A DNA stretch of 64,000 nt from Coprobacter secundus (GTDB lineage: Bacteria > Bacteroidota > Bacteroidia > Bacteroidales > Coprobacteraceae). The translations under genes and the position numbers were made by a program. Location of the stretch: contig JTDA01000003.1 in the NCBI GenBank assembly GCA_000803105.1, forward strand, positions 265,156-329,155, given 5' to 3'. The notes under the pieces were generated by a model, which saw only the letters and a program-made list of their open reading frames with translations, was not told the DNA's origin and made no database searches. Each line of letters starts with the position of its first letter. The stretch's first letter is position 1. This document shows, piece by piece, positions 1-7,934 of the stretch.

Positions 1-476
1 TTGACTTCTTCTGCTGATAAAAGAAAAACTTCAATGTCTTCAGTGGCTTCGAGCTGTTGACTTCCTATTTTTTCTACATTAGTGGCCAGGAAACAATAAG
101 TCAGATTGGTATGGGTACCGGGATTGGGGGATATTTTCATAAGAAGCTCCCATTTGCCGTTTCCATATCCGGTTTCTTCCATTAATTCCCGCTGTGCCGA
201 TATTAGAGGAGAATCATCTTCTTTTTCGCATACACCGGCACAGAGCTCATATGAGACCACTCCAGCTCCATGCCGATATTGCCGTTCAAATATAAATTTA
301 CCTTCTTTAGTAATTGCTATGACATTTATCCAGTTAGGATATTCCATAACATAGTAAGGTGTTAATATATTACCGTTTGGGAGCTTGACACTCTCTTTCC
401 TGACAGTGAACCACGGTTCATGAGAAATATAATCACTTGAAAGTACTTCCCATTTCATATTACGTTCTTTGTCCAT
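1..476 (-). CDS. NUDIX hydrolase, partial (3' end beyond window)
   Basis: Minus-strand reading frame, open from an ATG at 474-476 to the left edge, so the C-terminus is missing. The N-terminus reads MDKERNMKWEVLSSDYISHE; a second ATG at 456-458 is an alternative start. A Nudix box is visible at about residues 80-103: a Gly-Val-Cys-Glu stretch followed by AQRELMEETGYG, which holds the REL-x-EE-x-G core that binds divalent metal. There is one extra residue between the opening Gly and the REL core compared with the usual spacing. Nudix enzymes of this layout hydrolyse nucleoside diphosphate derivatives such as ADP-ribose; the substrate cannot be read from the sequence. It is divergent from the methyltransferase gene that starts at 599. 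Confidence 0.8.
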   Translation of the reverse strand, partial: MDKERNMKWEVLSSDYISHEPWFTVRKESVKLPNGNILTPYYVMEYPNWINVIAITKEGKFIFERQYRHGAGVVSYELCAGVCEKEDDSPLISAQRELMEETGYGNGKWELLMKISPNPGTHTNLTYCFLATNVEKIGSQQLEATEDIEVFLLSAEEV

Positions 477-585
477 ATAAAGTTGGATTAAAAATGGTTG
501 AGCTAAGATAGTTATCTTTGTTATAATTTTAATATAAAAACGGATTGTTCTTTAGAATTAGTATATCGTACATTTAATAATTTTT

Positions 586-593
586 TATATTTG
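586..593 (+). promoter_or_regulatory. -7 promoter element (TATATTTG)
   Basis: Exact match to the Bacteroidota TAnnTTTG element. No TTTG-like -33 element sits at the expected distance. It ends only 5 bases before the ATG at 599, so a transcript from here would be leaderless or nearly so. Confidence 0.45.
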
Positions 594-598
594 CATTC

Positions 599-1330
599 AT
601 GGCAAAAAGGATTTTCAAAAAATATTATATAAAAGCAATACGCCGGTTACGGCATCGCCGGGGATTTGGTGTGCACTCTCCATTCGCATTTAACTTGATA
701 ACAAAAGTGATTGAGGAGAATTTTATGTATTATAGTTATGCCGAGATAGAACAGATAAGGCGTGAGAAATTACAGGGGAAGCTCAATCGTAAATCTTTGA
801 ATCGACGAGCAGAAATATCTTTTAAAAAAGGGTCGTTGTTATTTCGTCTGGTGAATCGTTTTACACCATCATCCATTTTAGAAATAGGTACTGCATGGGG
901 GATATCCACATTATATCTACATAATGGGCATAGTACTTCTCACTTGGTATGTATAGAGCCGGATAATGCTGTTGCGGAAATGGCAAAAAAAGTTGTTGGG
1001 GATAATAAAGAGTCAATTTCATTTTTGACAGATTCTTTATCTCATTCGCTGGATTTATATTTTATTTCTGGAACAGAGCTGAATTTTGTGTATGTCCACC
1101 AATTAAGTAATCCGGCAGATTATACCTGGCTTATTCCCTTGCTTATTGAACATTCTGGAGATAAAACCGTTTGGGTAATAAATGGTATTCGTTCCCATGA
1201 GAGGATAGCAGCAGCTTGGAGACTTTTGATTGCTGATAATAAGGTTCGTGTGACGATGGATTTGTATGATATCGGGCTTGCATTTAATAATCCTAAACTG
1301 AATAAGCAGGATTATGTAGTGGCTTTTTGA
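599..1330 (+). CDS. Class I SAM-dependent methyltransferase
   Basis: A 243-residue cytoplasmic protein. Residues 93-107 (ILEIGTAWGISTLYL) form the glycine-rich motif I of Rossmann-fold SAM methyltransferases, and the preceding basic segment contains GFGVHSPFAF at about 22-31, a block typical of an uncharacterised Bacteroidota methyltransferase family. The substrate is unknown. The ATG at 599 is preferred because the conserved VHSPFAF block would be lost with the next methionine (residue 43). The start lies about 5 bases from a -7 element, so the mRNA may be leaderless. The adenosyltransferase gene follows after 58 bases on the same strand. Confidence 0.8.
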   Translation: MAKRIFKKYYIKAIRRLRHRRGFGVHSPFAFNLITKVIEENFMYYSYAEIEQIRREKLQGKLNRKSLNRRAEISFKKGSLLFRLVNRFTPSSILEIGTAWGISTLYLHNGHSTSHLVCIEPDNAVAEMAKKVVGDNKESISFLTDSLSHSLDLYFISGTELNFVYVHQLSNPADYTWLIPLLIEHSGDKTVWVINGIRSHERIAAAWRLLIADNKVRVTMDLYDIGLAFNNPKLNKQDYVVAF

Positions 1331-1388
1331 TTTGTTTTATTGTTGACCGAAGTATAATACAATTATGGAAAATTAAAAATAAAGATGT

Positions 1389-1952
1389 ATGGCAAATAAA
1401 AGTAAAATTTATACTCGCACGGGAGATAAGGGCCAGACAGCGTTAGTTGGAGGAACAAGAGTAAATAAGTGGGATACCCGATTAGAGGCTTACGGTACGA
1501 TTGACGAACTGAATTCTTTCCTTGGTTGGTTATTACAAATGCCCGAAGTAGAGGAAGAAGTAGAATTGTTGCGTTTTGTTCAAAATAAATTGTTTGTTAT
1601 AGGTTCGTATTTAGCAACAGATGTTTCGTTTGCAGAATTAAGGGATGCCAGTAAATTGAAAGTTGATGATGTGTTGCGTATCGAACAACGTATTGATGAA
1701 TTGGATGCGCAATTGCCCAAGATTACAAATTTTATATTGCCGGGAGGAACTCAGGCGGCTTCGGTTGCTCATATATGCCGGACAATATGTCGGAGAGCAG
1801 AGAGACGTATTTGTGAATTGGCATCGCAATGCTCTGTAGATAGTAATTTGTTAAGTTTTATGAACCGATTATCTGATTATCTATTCGTTTTTGCAAGATT
1901 TAACAATTATAAAACTTCGGGAAATGAAATTTATTGGGATAAGAATTGCTAA
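1389..1952 (+). CDS. pduO: Cob(I)alamin adenosyltransferase, PduO type
   Basis: Cytoplasmic ATP:cob(I)alamin adenosyltransferase of 187 residues, which transfers the adenosyl group of ATP to reduced cobalamin to make coenzyme B12. The N-terminal ATP-binding block TRTGDKGQTALVGG (residues 9-22), the RLEAYGTIDELNS block (about 31-43) and the C-terminal ILPGGTQAAS followed by RTICRRAER match the PduO/MMAB family, and the length is normal for a single-domain member. It follows the methyltransferase gene by 58 bases and may share its transcript. Nothing in the neighbourhood names the cobalamin-dependent enzyme it serves; methylmalonyl-CoA mutase is the usual client in this phylum. Confidence 0.93.
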   Translation: MANKSKIYTRTGDKGQTALVGGTRVNKWDTRLEAYGTIDELNSFLGWLLQMPEVEEEVELLRFVQNKLFVIGSYLATDVSFAELRDASKLKVDDVLRIEQRIDELDAQLPKITNFILPGGTQAASVAHICRTICRRAERRICELASQCSVDSNLLSFMNRLSDYLFVFARFNNYKTSGNEIYWDKNC

Positions 1953-1975
1953 TGGGAATTTTTGTTATATTTTTG
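1946..1975 (+). promoter_or_regulatory. Promoter, TTG-N19-TATTTTTG
   Basis: TTG at 1946-1948, 19 bases, then TATTTTTG at 1968-1975: both elements of the Bacteroidota housekeeping promoter at the consensus spacing. The -33 element overlaps the end of the adenosyltransferase gene. It would start a short leader (about 35 bases) before the gene at 2018. Confidence 0.65.
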
Positions 1976-2017
1976 CGGAAATTTAAAAACGGAAGGAACA
2001 ATTAAAATCAATATACT

Positions 2018-2239
2018 ATGTATTGGACGTTGGAATTGGCATCAAAACTCGAAGATGCACCGTGGCCTGCCACTAAAGATGAACTGATCGATTACGCTAT
2101 GCGTTCGGGTGCTCCGTTGGAAGTGATAGAAAATCTTCAGGAAATGGAAGATGAGGGTGATATTTACGAATGTATCGAAGATATCTGGCCCGATTATCCC
2201 AGCAAAGAAGACTTTTTCTTCAACGAGGAAGAATATTGA
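2018..2239 (+). CDS. DUF2795 family small acidic protein
   Basis: A 73-residue acidic protein beginning MYWTLELASKLEDAPWPATK. The pattern of a short hydrophobic helix, the WPATKDELIDYA segment and a closing run of acidic and aromatic residues matches the DUF2795 family, common as a free-standing small protein in Bacteroidota. No enzymatic motif is visible and the molecular role is unknown. It has its own promoter at 1946-1975 and an intrinsic terminator at 2277-2303, so it is probably a monocistronic, well-expressed gene. Confidence 0.8.
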   Translation: MYWTLELASKLEDAPWPATKDELIDYAMRSGAPLEVIENLQEMEDEGDIYECIEDIWPDYPSKEDFFFNEEEY

Positions 2240-2276
2240 GCGTATTTTGGTAAATATGAATGGAATAAAGAGATTG

Positions 2277-2303
2277 AAGCAGCTTCGATGAGGCTGCTTT
2301 TTT
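2277..2303 (+). terminator. Intrinsic terminator after DUF2795 gene
   Basis: AAGCAGC (2277-2283) pairs with GCTGCTT (2293-2299) around a 9-base loop, followed by a T-tract. Confidence 0.75.
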
Positions 2304-2316
2304 ATTAGAAAAAAGA

Positions 2317-2673
2317 ATGCGGATACTGAGGCTGTTTATAATTGTTTTGGTATTACTTTTTATTTTTTGGATTTATAAATCAGATGATTATGAGTCTATT
2401 GAAGTTTCAGATATTTCAGATTCGTCTGGTTGTACTTTCAGATATGACAGTGTAAAGATTCCAAAAGAAAAAGTGTATCGAGAAATACTTTTTGAAGAAG
2501 AGACACCGGAAGAAGTGTATGAAAGAGGTTATGTTGAGGGTTTCAATAGAGCGTATGATGAAAAAAAGAATTATGATGCATCAAGTAGTTATATTGTAAA
2601 TAAAGAGGAATATGAAGAAGGGTATGACGCTGGATATAAACGGGGAAAAGATAGAATGAAAAACAAATATTAG
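2317..2673 (+). CDS. Small membrane-anchored protein with two Tyr/Gly repeats
   Basis: An unrecognised 118-residue protein. Residues 4-20 form a single strongly hydrophobic segment, giving an N-terminal anchor with the rest probably outside the cytoplasmic membrane. The C-terminal half holds two copies of an E-x-Y-x-x-G-Y-x-x-G-x-x-x-x-x-D pattern (about residues 69-85 and 97-113), a charged Tyr/Gly-rich repeat that is likely helical. The gene starts 13 bases after the preceding terminator and no convincing promoter lies in between, so it may be expressed by read-through. Codon use looks like its neighbours. It could be a genuine small envelope protein; function unknown. Confidence 0.6.
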   Translation: MRILRLFIIVLVLLFIFWIYKSDDYESIEVSDISDSSGCTFRYDSVKIPKEKVYREILFEEETPEEVYERGYVEGFNRAYDEKKNYDASSSYIVNKEEYEEGYDAGYKRGKDRMKNKY

Positions 2674-2719
2674 ATAATGAGGCTGTATTTAATTTATAGA
2701 AACAGTTTCTTAACATTTA

Positions 2720-2751
2720 TTTGTCGGAGACATATCTCTTTCGTATTTTTG
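2720..2751 (+). promoter_or_regulatory. Promoter of the T9SS operon
   Basis: TTTG at 2720-2723, 20 bases, then TATTTTTG at 2744-2751. It would give a leader of about 150 bases before the porP-type gene at 2909. Confidence 0.65.
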
Positions 2752-2803
2752 CCTTTTACAAATTGGCAAGAGAACCAATATAGCTGTTATTTCTTGTATA
2801 AAT

Positions 2804-2866
2804 ATGAATTTTTATGATATTTTGGACAATGAAATATTGAATTCGGAGTTTTATAAGATACAATAG
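2804..2866 (+). other. Possible 20-codon upstream ORF in T9SS leader
   Basis: ATG at 2804 opens a frame of 20 codons (MNFYDILDNEILNSEFYKIQ) ending in TAG at 2864-2866, inside the predicted untranslated leader of the operon. There is no ribosome-binding sequence or conservation to prove it is translated. Confidence 0.15.
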
Positions 2867-2908
2867 TTTTTTATCGTTATGCGGTGATTGCCTTTTCCCG
2901 GATTGTAA

Positions 2909-3859
2909 ATGCAAAAAATAAAGAGGGTTATATTGGGTATTTTGATAATGTTTGCAGGTTTAGACTTGCAGGCACAAGTCGATGCGCAATTTAGCCAGTA
3001 TTGGGCATTGCCTTCATATTATAATGCAGGAAGTGTCGGGGCGAAAGAGAAGTTGAATATTTTAGCTGCAACACGTCAGCAATGGGTCGGTATGCCGGGA
3101 GCTCCTAAGACATTTTTGGTAGGAGCAGATATGCCATTGCGTTTTCTCAAACAGAATCATGGAGTGGGACTTTTATTGTCCAATGAGACTATTGGTTTGT
3201 TTTCAAATATGTCGATAGGTGCTCAATATGCTTTTAAAGTAAAATTGTGGGGAGGGAATTTGGGGCTCGGTTTGCAGCTCGGTTTACTTGATCAGCGTTT
3301 TGATGGTACAAAAGTTTCGATTCCGACCAGTGATGAACATGTCTCTACAGAAGATGGGATACCTCAAACCGAATTGCAAGGTATGGCATTTGATATGGGA
3401 TTTGGAGCATATTACACACATAAATACTTTTATGCTGGTTTATCCGCATTACATTTGACAAAACCATCTATTACATTTGATGAAAAATATGAAACCTATA
3501 TAGGACGATCATATTATTTTATTGCCGGAGGCAATATTCCTTTTAAAAACACGTTATTAGAGTTGCAGCCCTCTATGATGCTGAAGACAACTTTTAATAT
3601 TACTCAGGTAGAATTGACGGCTCGGCTGAAATATAAAAAGTTTTTATGGGCTGGTCTGTCGTATCGATGGAAAGATGCTATGGTGGTGATGATTGGGGCT
3701 GAGATAAAAAATGTGGTTTTTGGGTATTCTTACGATTATTCATTATCACCGATAGTAAAAGCGACCAGTGGAAGCCACGAGGTATTTGTAGGATATAGTA
3801 TGAAAATTGATTTTTCAGATAAGAATAAAAACAAACATAAGAGCATTCGCATATTGTAA
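2909..3859 (+). CDS. porP: PorP/SprF family T9SS outer-membrane protein
   Basis: A 316-residue protein with an N-terminal signal peptide (hydrophobic residues about 6-20, cleavage near AQA/Q) followed by QFSQYWALPSYYNAG, the hallmark N-terminus of the PorP/SprF family. The rest is predominantly alternating beta-strand sequence ending in a barrel-like strand, as expected for an outer-membrane protein. In the T9SS, PorP works with the PorK/N ring and helps retain cargo at the surface. First gene of the operon: gldK follows after 3 bases, in the canonical order porP-gldK-gldL-gldM-gldN. Many PorP paralogues exist, but the operon position supports this being the core copy. Confidence 0.92.
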   Translation: MQKIKRVILGILIMFAGLDLQAQVDAQFSQYWALPSYYNAGSVGAKEKLNILAATRQQWVGMPGAPKTFLVGADMPLRFLKQNHGVGLLLSNETIGLFSNMSIGAQYAFKVKLWGGNLGLGLQLGLLDQRFDGTKVSIPTSDEHVSTEDGIPQTELQGMAFDMGFGAYYTHKYFYAGLSALHLTKPSITFDEKYETYIGRSYYFIAGGNIPFKNTLLELQPSMMLKTTFNITQVELTARLKYKKFLWAGLSYRWKDAMVVMIGAEIKNVVFGYSYDYSLSPIVKATSGSHEVFVGYSMKIDFSDKNKNKHKSIRIL

Positions 3860-3862
3860 TTT

Positions 3863-5284
3863 ATGAAAAGAATAATATTGTTTCTGGCGACGATTGCCAT
3901 CCTTACATCATGTGCTCCCGGCTCTCAGGGCAATGGCGGAGAATTGGTGGGGGTTGGAGGAACGGCTTGGGCCGAACCGACTCCGTATGGAATGGTATTG
4001 GTTAAGCGTGGTTCGTTTGAGATGGGCCCGGCTCAAAAAGATAGCTTATGGGGTACTTATCAAGAACCCAGAGGAATTTCTATCGATGCTTTCTGGATGG
4101 ACGAAACGGAGATAACTAATTCAAAGTACAAGCAGTTTGTATTTTGGGTGCGTGATTCCATTATTCGTGAACGCTTGGCAGACCCTGCTTATGGAGGTAA
4201 TGAAGCTTTTAAGATAGAAGAAGATCGAGAAGGTAATCCTGTCACTCCCCATTTGAACTGGAATAAAGCGATTCCGTGGCGTAACCCGACAGAAGATGAA
4301 GCACGGGCAATAGAAAGTGTTTATAGAACTAATCCTATTACAGGTAAGAGAGAATTGGATGCCGCGCAGATGAATTATCGTTATGAGGTCTTTAATCATA
4401 CAGAGGCGGCAAAGCGGAAACATCGTTTTGATGTGACTCGCCGGAATCTGAATACAGATATACGGCCTAACTATGATGAACAGATAATGATTTCAAAAGA
4501 TACGGCATTTATTGATGATGAAGGGCGTATAATACGAGAGACGATTACCCGTCCTCTACAAAGTGAATGTGATTTTTTACATACTTATATTATTAATATT
4601 TATCCTGATACGACAGCTTGGGTTAATGATTTTGATAATGCTTATAATGAGCCGTATATGCGCATGTATTTTGCCCATGCCGGTTATAATGATTACCCGG
4701 TTGTCGGGATATCTTGGGAACAGGCCAATGCATTCTGTGTATGGAGAACAAATTATTTGGTAGCTTCTTTTGCAGGCCGAGGTCCGGTATTTATAGAACC
4801 GTATCGTTTGCCTACCGAGGCAGAATGGGAATATGCAGCCCGTGCTGGAAAAAATGAGAATAAATATCCTTGGGAAGGAGATGCTCCAATGGCTGAAAAG
4901 GGCTGTTTTTATGCTAATTTCAAACCAGATAAGGGTAATTATGTAAAAGATGGAAATTTAATTACGGCAAGAGTCGGCTCATATTCTCCAAATGAATTTG
5001 GGCTGTATGACATGGCTGGGAATGTTTCGGAATGGACCTCTTCGGCATATACGGAAACGGCTAATTTGCATACGAGTGATATGAATCCTGAATATCAATA
5101 TAATGCGGCAAAAGAGGATCCGTATAAAATGAAGCGAAAAATTGTACGTGGTGGCTCTTGGAAGGATGTTTCTAATTTTGTCCGAGCCGATGTCAGGATG
5201 TGGGAATACCAAAACGAGCAGCGTTCTTATATTGGATTCCGGTGTGTAAGGTCCCAAATAGGGTTTGCTAAAGGCCGTAAATAA
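3863..5284 (+). CDS. gldK: GldK/PorK T9SS ring lipoprotein
   Basis: A 473-residue lipoprotein: the signal peptide ends in the lipobox LTSC with Cys17. The mature part carries a formylglycine-generating-enzyme-like (FGE-sulfatase) domain shown by GMVLVKRGSFEMG, ISWEQANAFCVW, RLPTEAEWEYAAR, LYDMAGNVSEWTSSAY, RGGSWKD and GFRC. In the family it is a structural domain: GldK and GldN form the large periplasmic ring under the outer membrane. There is an insertion of about 150 residues between the first motif and the WEQ block, which is usual for PorK. Tightly spaced after porP, 40 bases before gldL. Confidence 0.95.
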   Translation: MKRIILFLATIAILTSCAPGSQGNGGELVGVGGTAWAEPTPYGMVLVKRGSFEMGPAQKDSLWGTYQEPRGISIDAFWMDETEITNSKYKQFVFWVRDSIIRERLADPAYGGNEAFKIEEDREGNPVTPHLNWNKAIPWRNPTEDEARAIESVYRTNPITGKRELDAAQMNYRYEVFNHTEAAKRKHRFDVTRRNLNTDIRPNYDEQIMISKDTAFIDDEGRIIRETITRPLQSECDFLHTYIINIYPDTTAWVNDFDNAYNEPYMRMYFAHAGYNDYPVVGISWEQANAFCVWRTNYLVASFAGRGPVFIEPYRLPTEAEWEYAARAGKNENKYPWEGDAPMAEKGCFYANFKPDKGNYVKDGNLITARVGSYSPNEFGLYDMAGNVSEWTSSAYTETANLHTSDMNPEYQYNAAKEDPYKMKRKIVRGGSWKDVSNFVRADVRMWEYQNEQRSYIGFRCVRSQIGFAKGRK

Positions 5285-5324
5285 CCGGAATAAATATATA
5301 GTAATGATTTAATTTTTACCAATT

Positions 5325-6335
5325 ATGGGAAAATATAAGAGATATAAAAACAGTTTGGAGAAATTTCTTTCAGGAGATTCTGGTAAACGATTTTTTAATT
5401 TTGCGTATAGTTTAGGTGCGGCTGTCGTAATTTTAGGAGCATTATTTAAAATATTGCACTTACCTGGTGGCAACGCTATGTTATGTATCGGTATGGGTAC
5501 TGAAGTTCTGATGTTTATCTTATCGGCTTTTGACCATCCGGCCAAAGAATATAATTGGGAAGAAGTTTTTCCTGTACTTGACAGTAAGAATCCGGACGAT
5601 CGTCCGTCCTTTGCCGGAGGTAATGGTACGGTTATTGTGAATGGTGGAGGCTCGAAAGGTGGAGTTGCCGGGGGAATATCGGGGGCTGTAAATATTACTC
5701 CTGAGATGGCCCAGCATGCTGCTGGTATACCAGGTATCCAATTAGAAGAAGAGGATTCGAAAAGTCTGACCGAAAGTATACAGAAACTGTCTGCTGCCGC
5801 TGACCAGTTATCCCGTATGGCTGAATTGACGGATGCTACTCAGCAATATCTGAGTCAATTATCTGAAATTTCGGAACAGATGACTAATTTAGGCGAAGCT
5901 ACTCGTTCTTTGACTGAAGTCTCTAATGTCCTGCTCGATTCGTACAGGAGCATAACCGATAATTCCGAGGGTATTACAAATCATTCTCAAGGTTATGTAA
6001 CTCAAATGGAAAATTTGAACCGGAACTTAAATGGATTGAATACAATCTATGAAATCCAGTTGAAGAGTATCAGTTCTCAACTCGACAGCATTGACAGGGT
6101 CAATGCCGGGTTGAAGAGTATTCGTGATATGTATGAAAATTCTATGGCCGACAGTTCAAGATATTGTGAAGAGACCGAAAAAATGACTCAGTATATGCAA
6201 CAACTCAATTCGGTTTACGAAAAGATGTTGACAGCAATGACTGTAAATATGTATACGCGGCCTATGCCGCAGCAACCGCAGGGACAACCTGTAGTTCAAA
6301 AACAAGAAATACAGAAAGAAACGGAACAGCAGTAA
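5325..6335 (+). CDS. gldL: GldL/PorL T9SS inner-membrane motor protein
   Basis: A 336-residue inner-membrane protein. Two transmembrane helices lie near the N-terminus (about 26-42 and 51-69). The second holds Glu60 in GMGTEVLMF, the conserved membrane-embedded acidic residue implicated in proton-driven torque by the GldLM motor. The rest is a long cytoplasmic region: a Gly-rich linker (about 100-125), then a coiled-coil-like stretch with many Gln/Leu/Ser (about 140-300) and a Gln/Pro-rich tail. The length resembles PorL of Porphyromonas rather than the shorter flavobacterial GldL. gldM follows after 31 bases. Confidence 0.95.
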   Translation: MGKYKRYKNSLEKFLSGDSGKRFFNFAYSLGAAVVILGALFKILHLPGGNAMLCIGMGTEVLMFILSAFDHPAKEYNWEEVFPVLDSKNPDDRPSFAGGNGTVIVNGGGSKGGVAGGISGAVNITPEMAQHAAGIPGIQLEEEDSKSLTESIQKLSAAADQLSRMAELTDATQQYLSQLSEISEQMTNLGEATRSLTEVSNVLLDSYRSITDNSEGITNHSQGYVTQMENLNRNLNGLNTIYEIQLKSISSQLDSIDRVNAGLKSIRDMYENSMADSSRYCEETEKMTQYMQQLNSVYEKMLTAMTVNMYTRPMPQQPQGQPVVQKQEIQKETEQQ

Positions 6336-6366
6336 AATCCGATTGGGATTATAAAGTATAAAAAAT

Positions 6367-7932
6367 ATGGCTTCACCTAATTCAAACCTTTCTCCGCGGC
6401 AAAAGATGATAAACCTGATGTATATCGTCTTAACTGCCATGCTGGCGTTGAACGTGTCTTCTGATGTGCTTAATGGGTTTAAGCAGGTCGAAGAGGGTTT
6501 GGTACGTTCTACTGGTAACTCGACGGTACAGAACCAGGCGTTATATAATGAATTATCATCATTTAATCAAAAAAATCCTGAAAAGACCAAAGAGTGGTAT
6601 GATAAAGCGTCTGAAGTGAAAAAACGGACACAGGAACTTTATGATTATATTGCTGATTTGAAATTACGCATCGTACGCCAAGCTGACGGTGATGATGGAA
6701 ATGTTTTTGATATTAAGCATCAGGATGATTTGGAAGCCGCTTCTCGTATTATGTTGGCTCCTGCGAGGGGAGAAGGTAAAAAGCTCAGGCAATCTTTGAC
6801 CGAATATAGTCGGGTTGTTTCGGGAATGATACCAGATACATTACAACGGAAAGTAATTAGTGATTATTTAACACCCAGAACACCCGTATCAGGGGTAAAG
6901 AATCACAAAAACTGGGAAGAGGCTATGTTCGAAAATATGCCTGTGGCAGCCGCTGTTACCATTTTATCGAAAATCCAAAGTGATATACGCTATGCGGAAG
7001 GAGAGGTTTTGCACACATTGTTGAAAAATGTCGATGTAGGAGATGTGAGGGTGAATCGTCTGAATGCGTTCGTTATATCTAATTCCAAAACTATTATTCG
7101 TGGAGGTAAATACTCGGCAGATATTGTTTTGGCTGCTATAGATACGACACAAGCACCTGTGATATATATAGGTGATACTAAGTTGCCGGAAGAACGGAAG
7201 GGAAAATATGAGTTTATTTGCGGCAAGACAGGTGTTTTTGACTTCTCTGGCTATTTGGAGGTCCCACATGGAGATGGTACACTGACACGACATGATTTTT
7301 CTTCATCTTATACAGTTGTGGAACCCACTGCTACGGTATCGGCAACCATGATGAATGTATTATATGCGGGTATCGATAATCCGATAAGTATATCCGTCCC
7401 CGGAGTCCCGATGCATTCGGTATCGGCAACCATGTCCAATGGTTCATTGACGCGTTCGGGAGACCATTGGGTCGCTCGTCCGGCGCGTGTCGGCCAAGAT
7501 GTGACGATTACGGTTACGGCTGTACTTGAAGGACATTCGCAAGTTGTAAATACAACCCAGTTCCGAGTACGTCAGCTGCCCGATCCTATGCCCTTTATTA
7601 CATATAAGGATGATAAGGGGTACGAGCGTCGCTATAAAGGGGGAAAACCTTTCCCAAAGAGTTTGTTATTGTCTGCACCGGGCATACAGGCAGCGATTGA
7701 TGATGATTTGTTGAATGTAACTTATCGAGTGCTACAATTTGAGACAGTATTTTTTGATTCAATGGGAAATGCTATGCCTGAGATTTCGGATGGAGCATCA
7801 TTTTCTGAACGTCAAAGGACAGCTTTCCGGCGATTGTCACGGGGGAAACGATTCTATATATCTCGTGTAAAAGCTGTTGGTCCAGATGGAATACAGCGAG
7901 ATTTGTCCCCGATAGAAGTAATTGTAAACTGA
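6367..7932 (+). CDS. gldM: GldM/PorM T9SS motor-shaft protein
   Basis: A 521-residue protein with one N-terminal transmembrane helix (about residues 15-33; MINLMYIVLTAMLALNVSSD) and a long periplasmic region. The SSDVLNGF sequence after the helix and the order helical domain then beta domains fit GldM/PorM, the dimeric shaft that spans the periplasm from GldL to the GldK/N ring. Length is normal for the family. gldN starts 2 bases after its stop, so translation is probably coupled. Confidence 0.95.
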   Translation: MASPNSNLSPRQKMINLMYIVLTAMLALNVSSDVLNGFKQVEEGLVRSTGNSTVQNQALYNELSSFNQKNPEKTKEWYDKASEVKKRTQELYDYIADLKLRIVRQADGDDGNVFDIKHQDDLEAASRIMLAPARGEGKKLRQSLTEYSRVVSGMIPDTLQRKVISDYLTPRTPVSGVKNHKNWEEAMFENMPVAAAVTILSKIQSDIRYAEGEVLHTLLKNVDVGDVRVNRLNAFVISNSKTIIRGGKYSADIVLAAIDTTQAPVIYIGDTKLPEERKGKYEFICGKTGVFDFSGYLEVPHGDGTLTRHDFSSSYTVVEPTATVSATMMNVLYAGIDNPISISVPGVPMHSVSATMSNGSLTRSGDHWVARPARVGQDVTITVTAVLEGHSQVVNTTQFRVRQLPDPMPFITYKDDKGYERRYKGGKPFPKSLLLSAPGIQAAIDDDLLNVTYRVLQFETVFFDSMGNAMPEISDGASFSERQRTAFRRLSRGKRFYISRVKAVGPDGIQRDLSPIEVIVN

Positions 7933-7934
7933 AA

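Noticed and set aside
106..354. 82-codon plus-strand open frame
   Set aside because: Antisense to the NUDIX hydrolase, whose Nudix box is visible on the minus strand.
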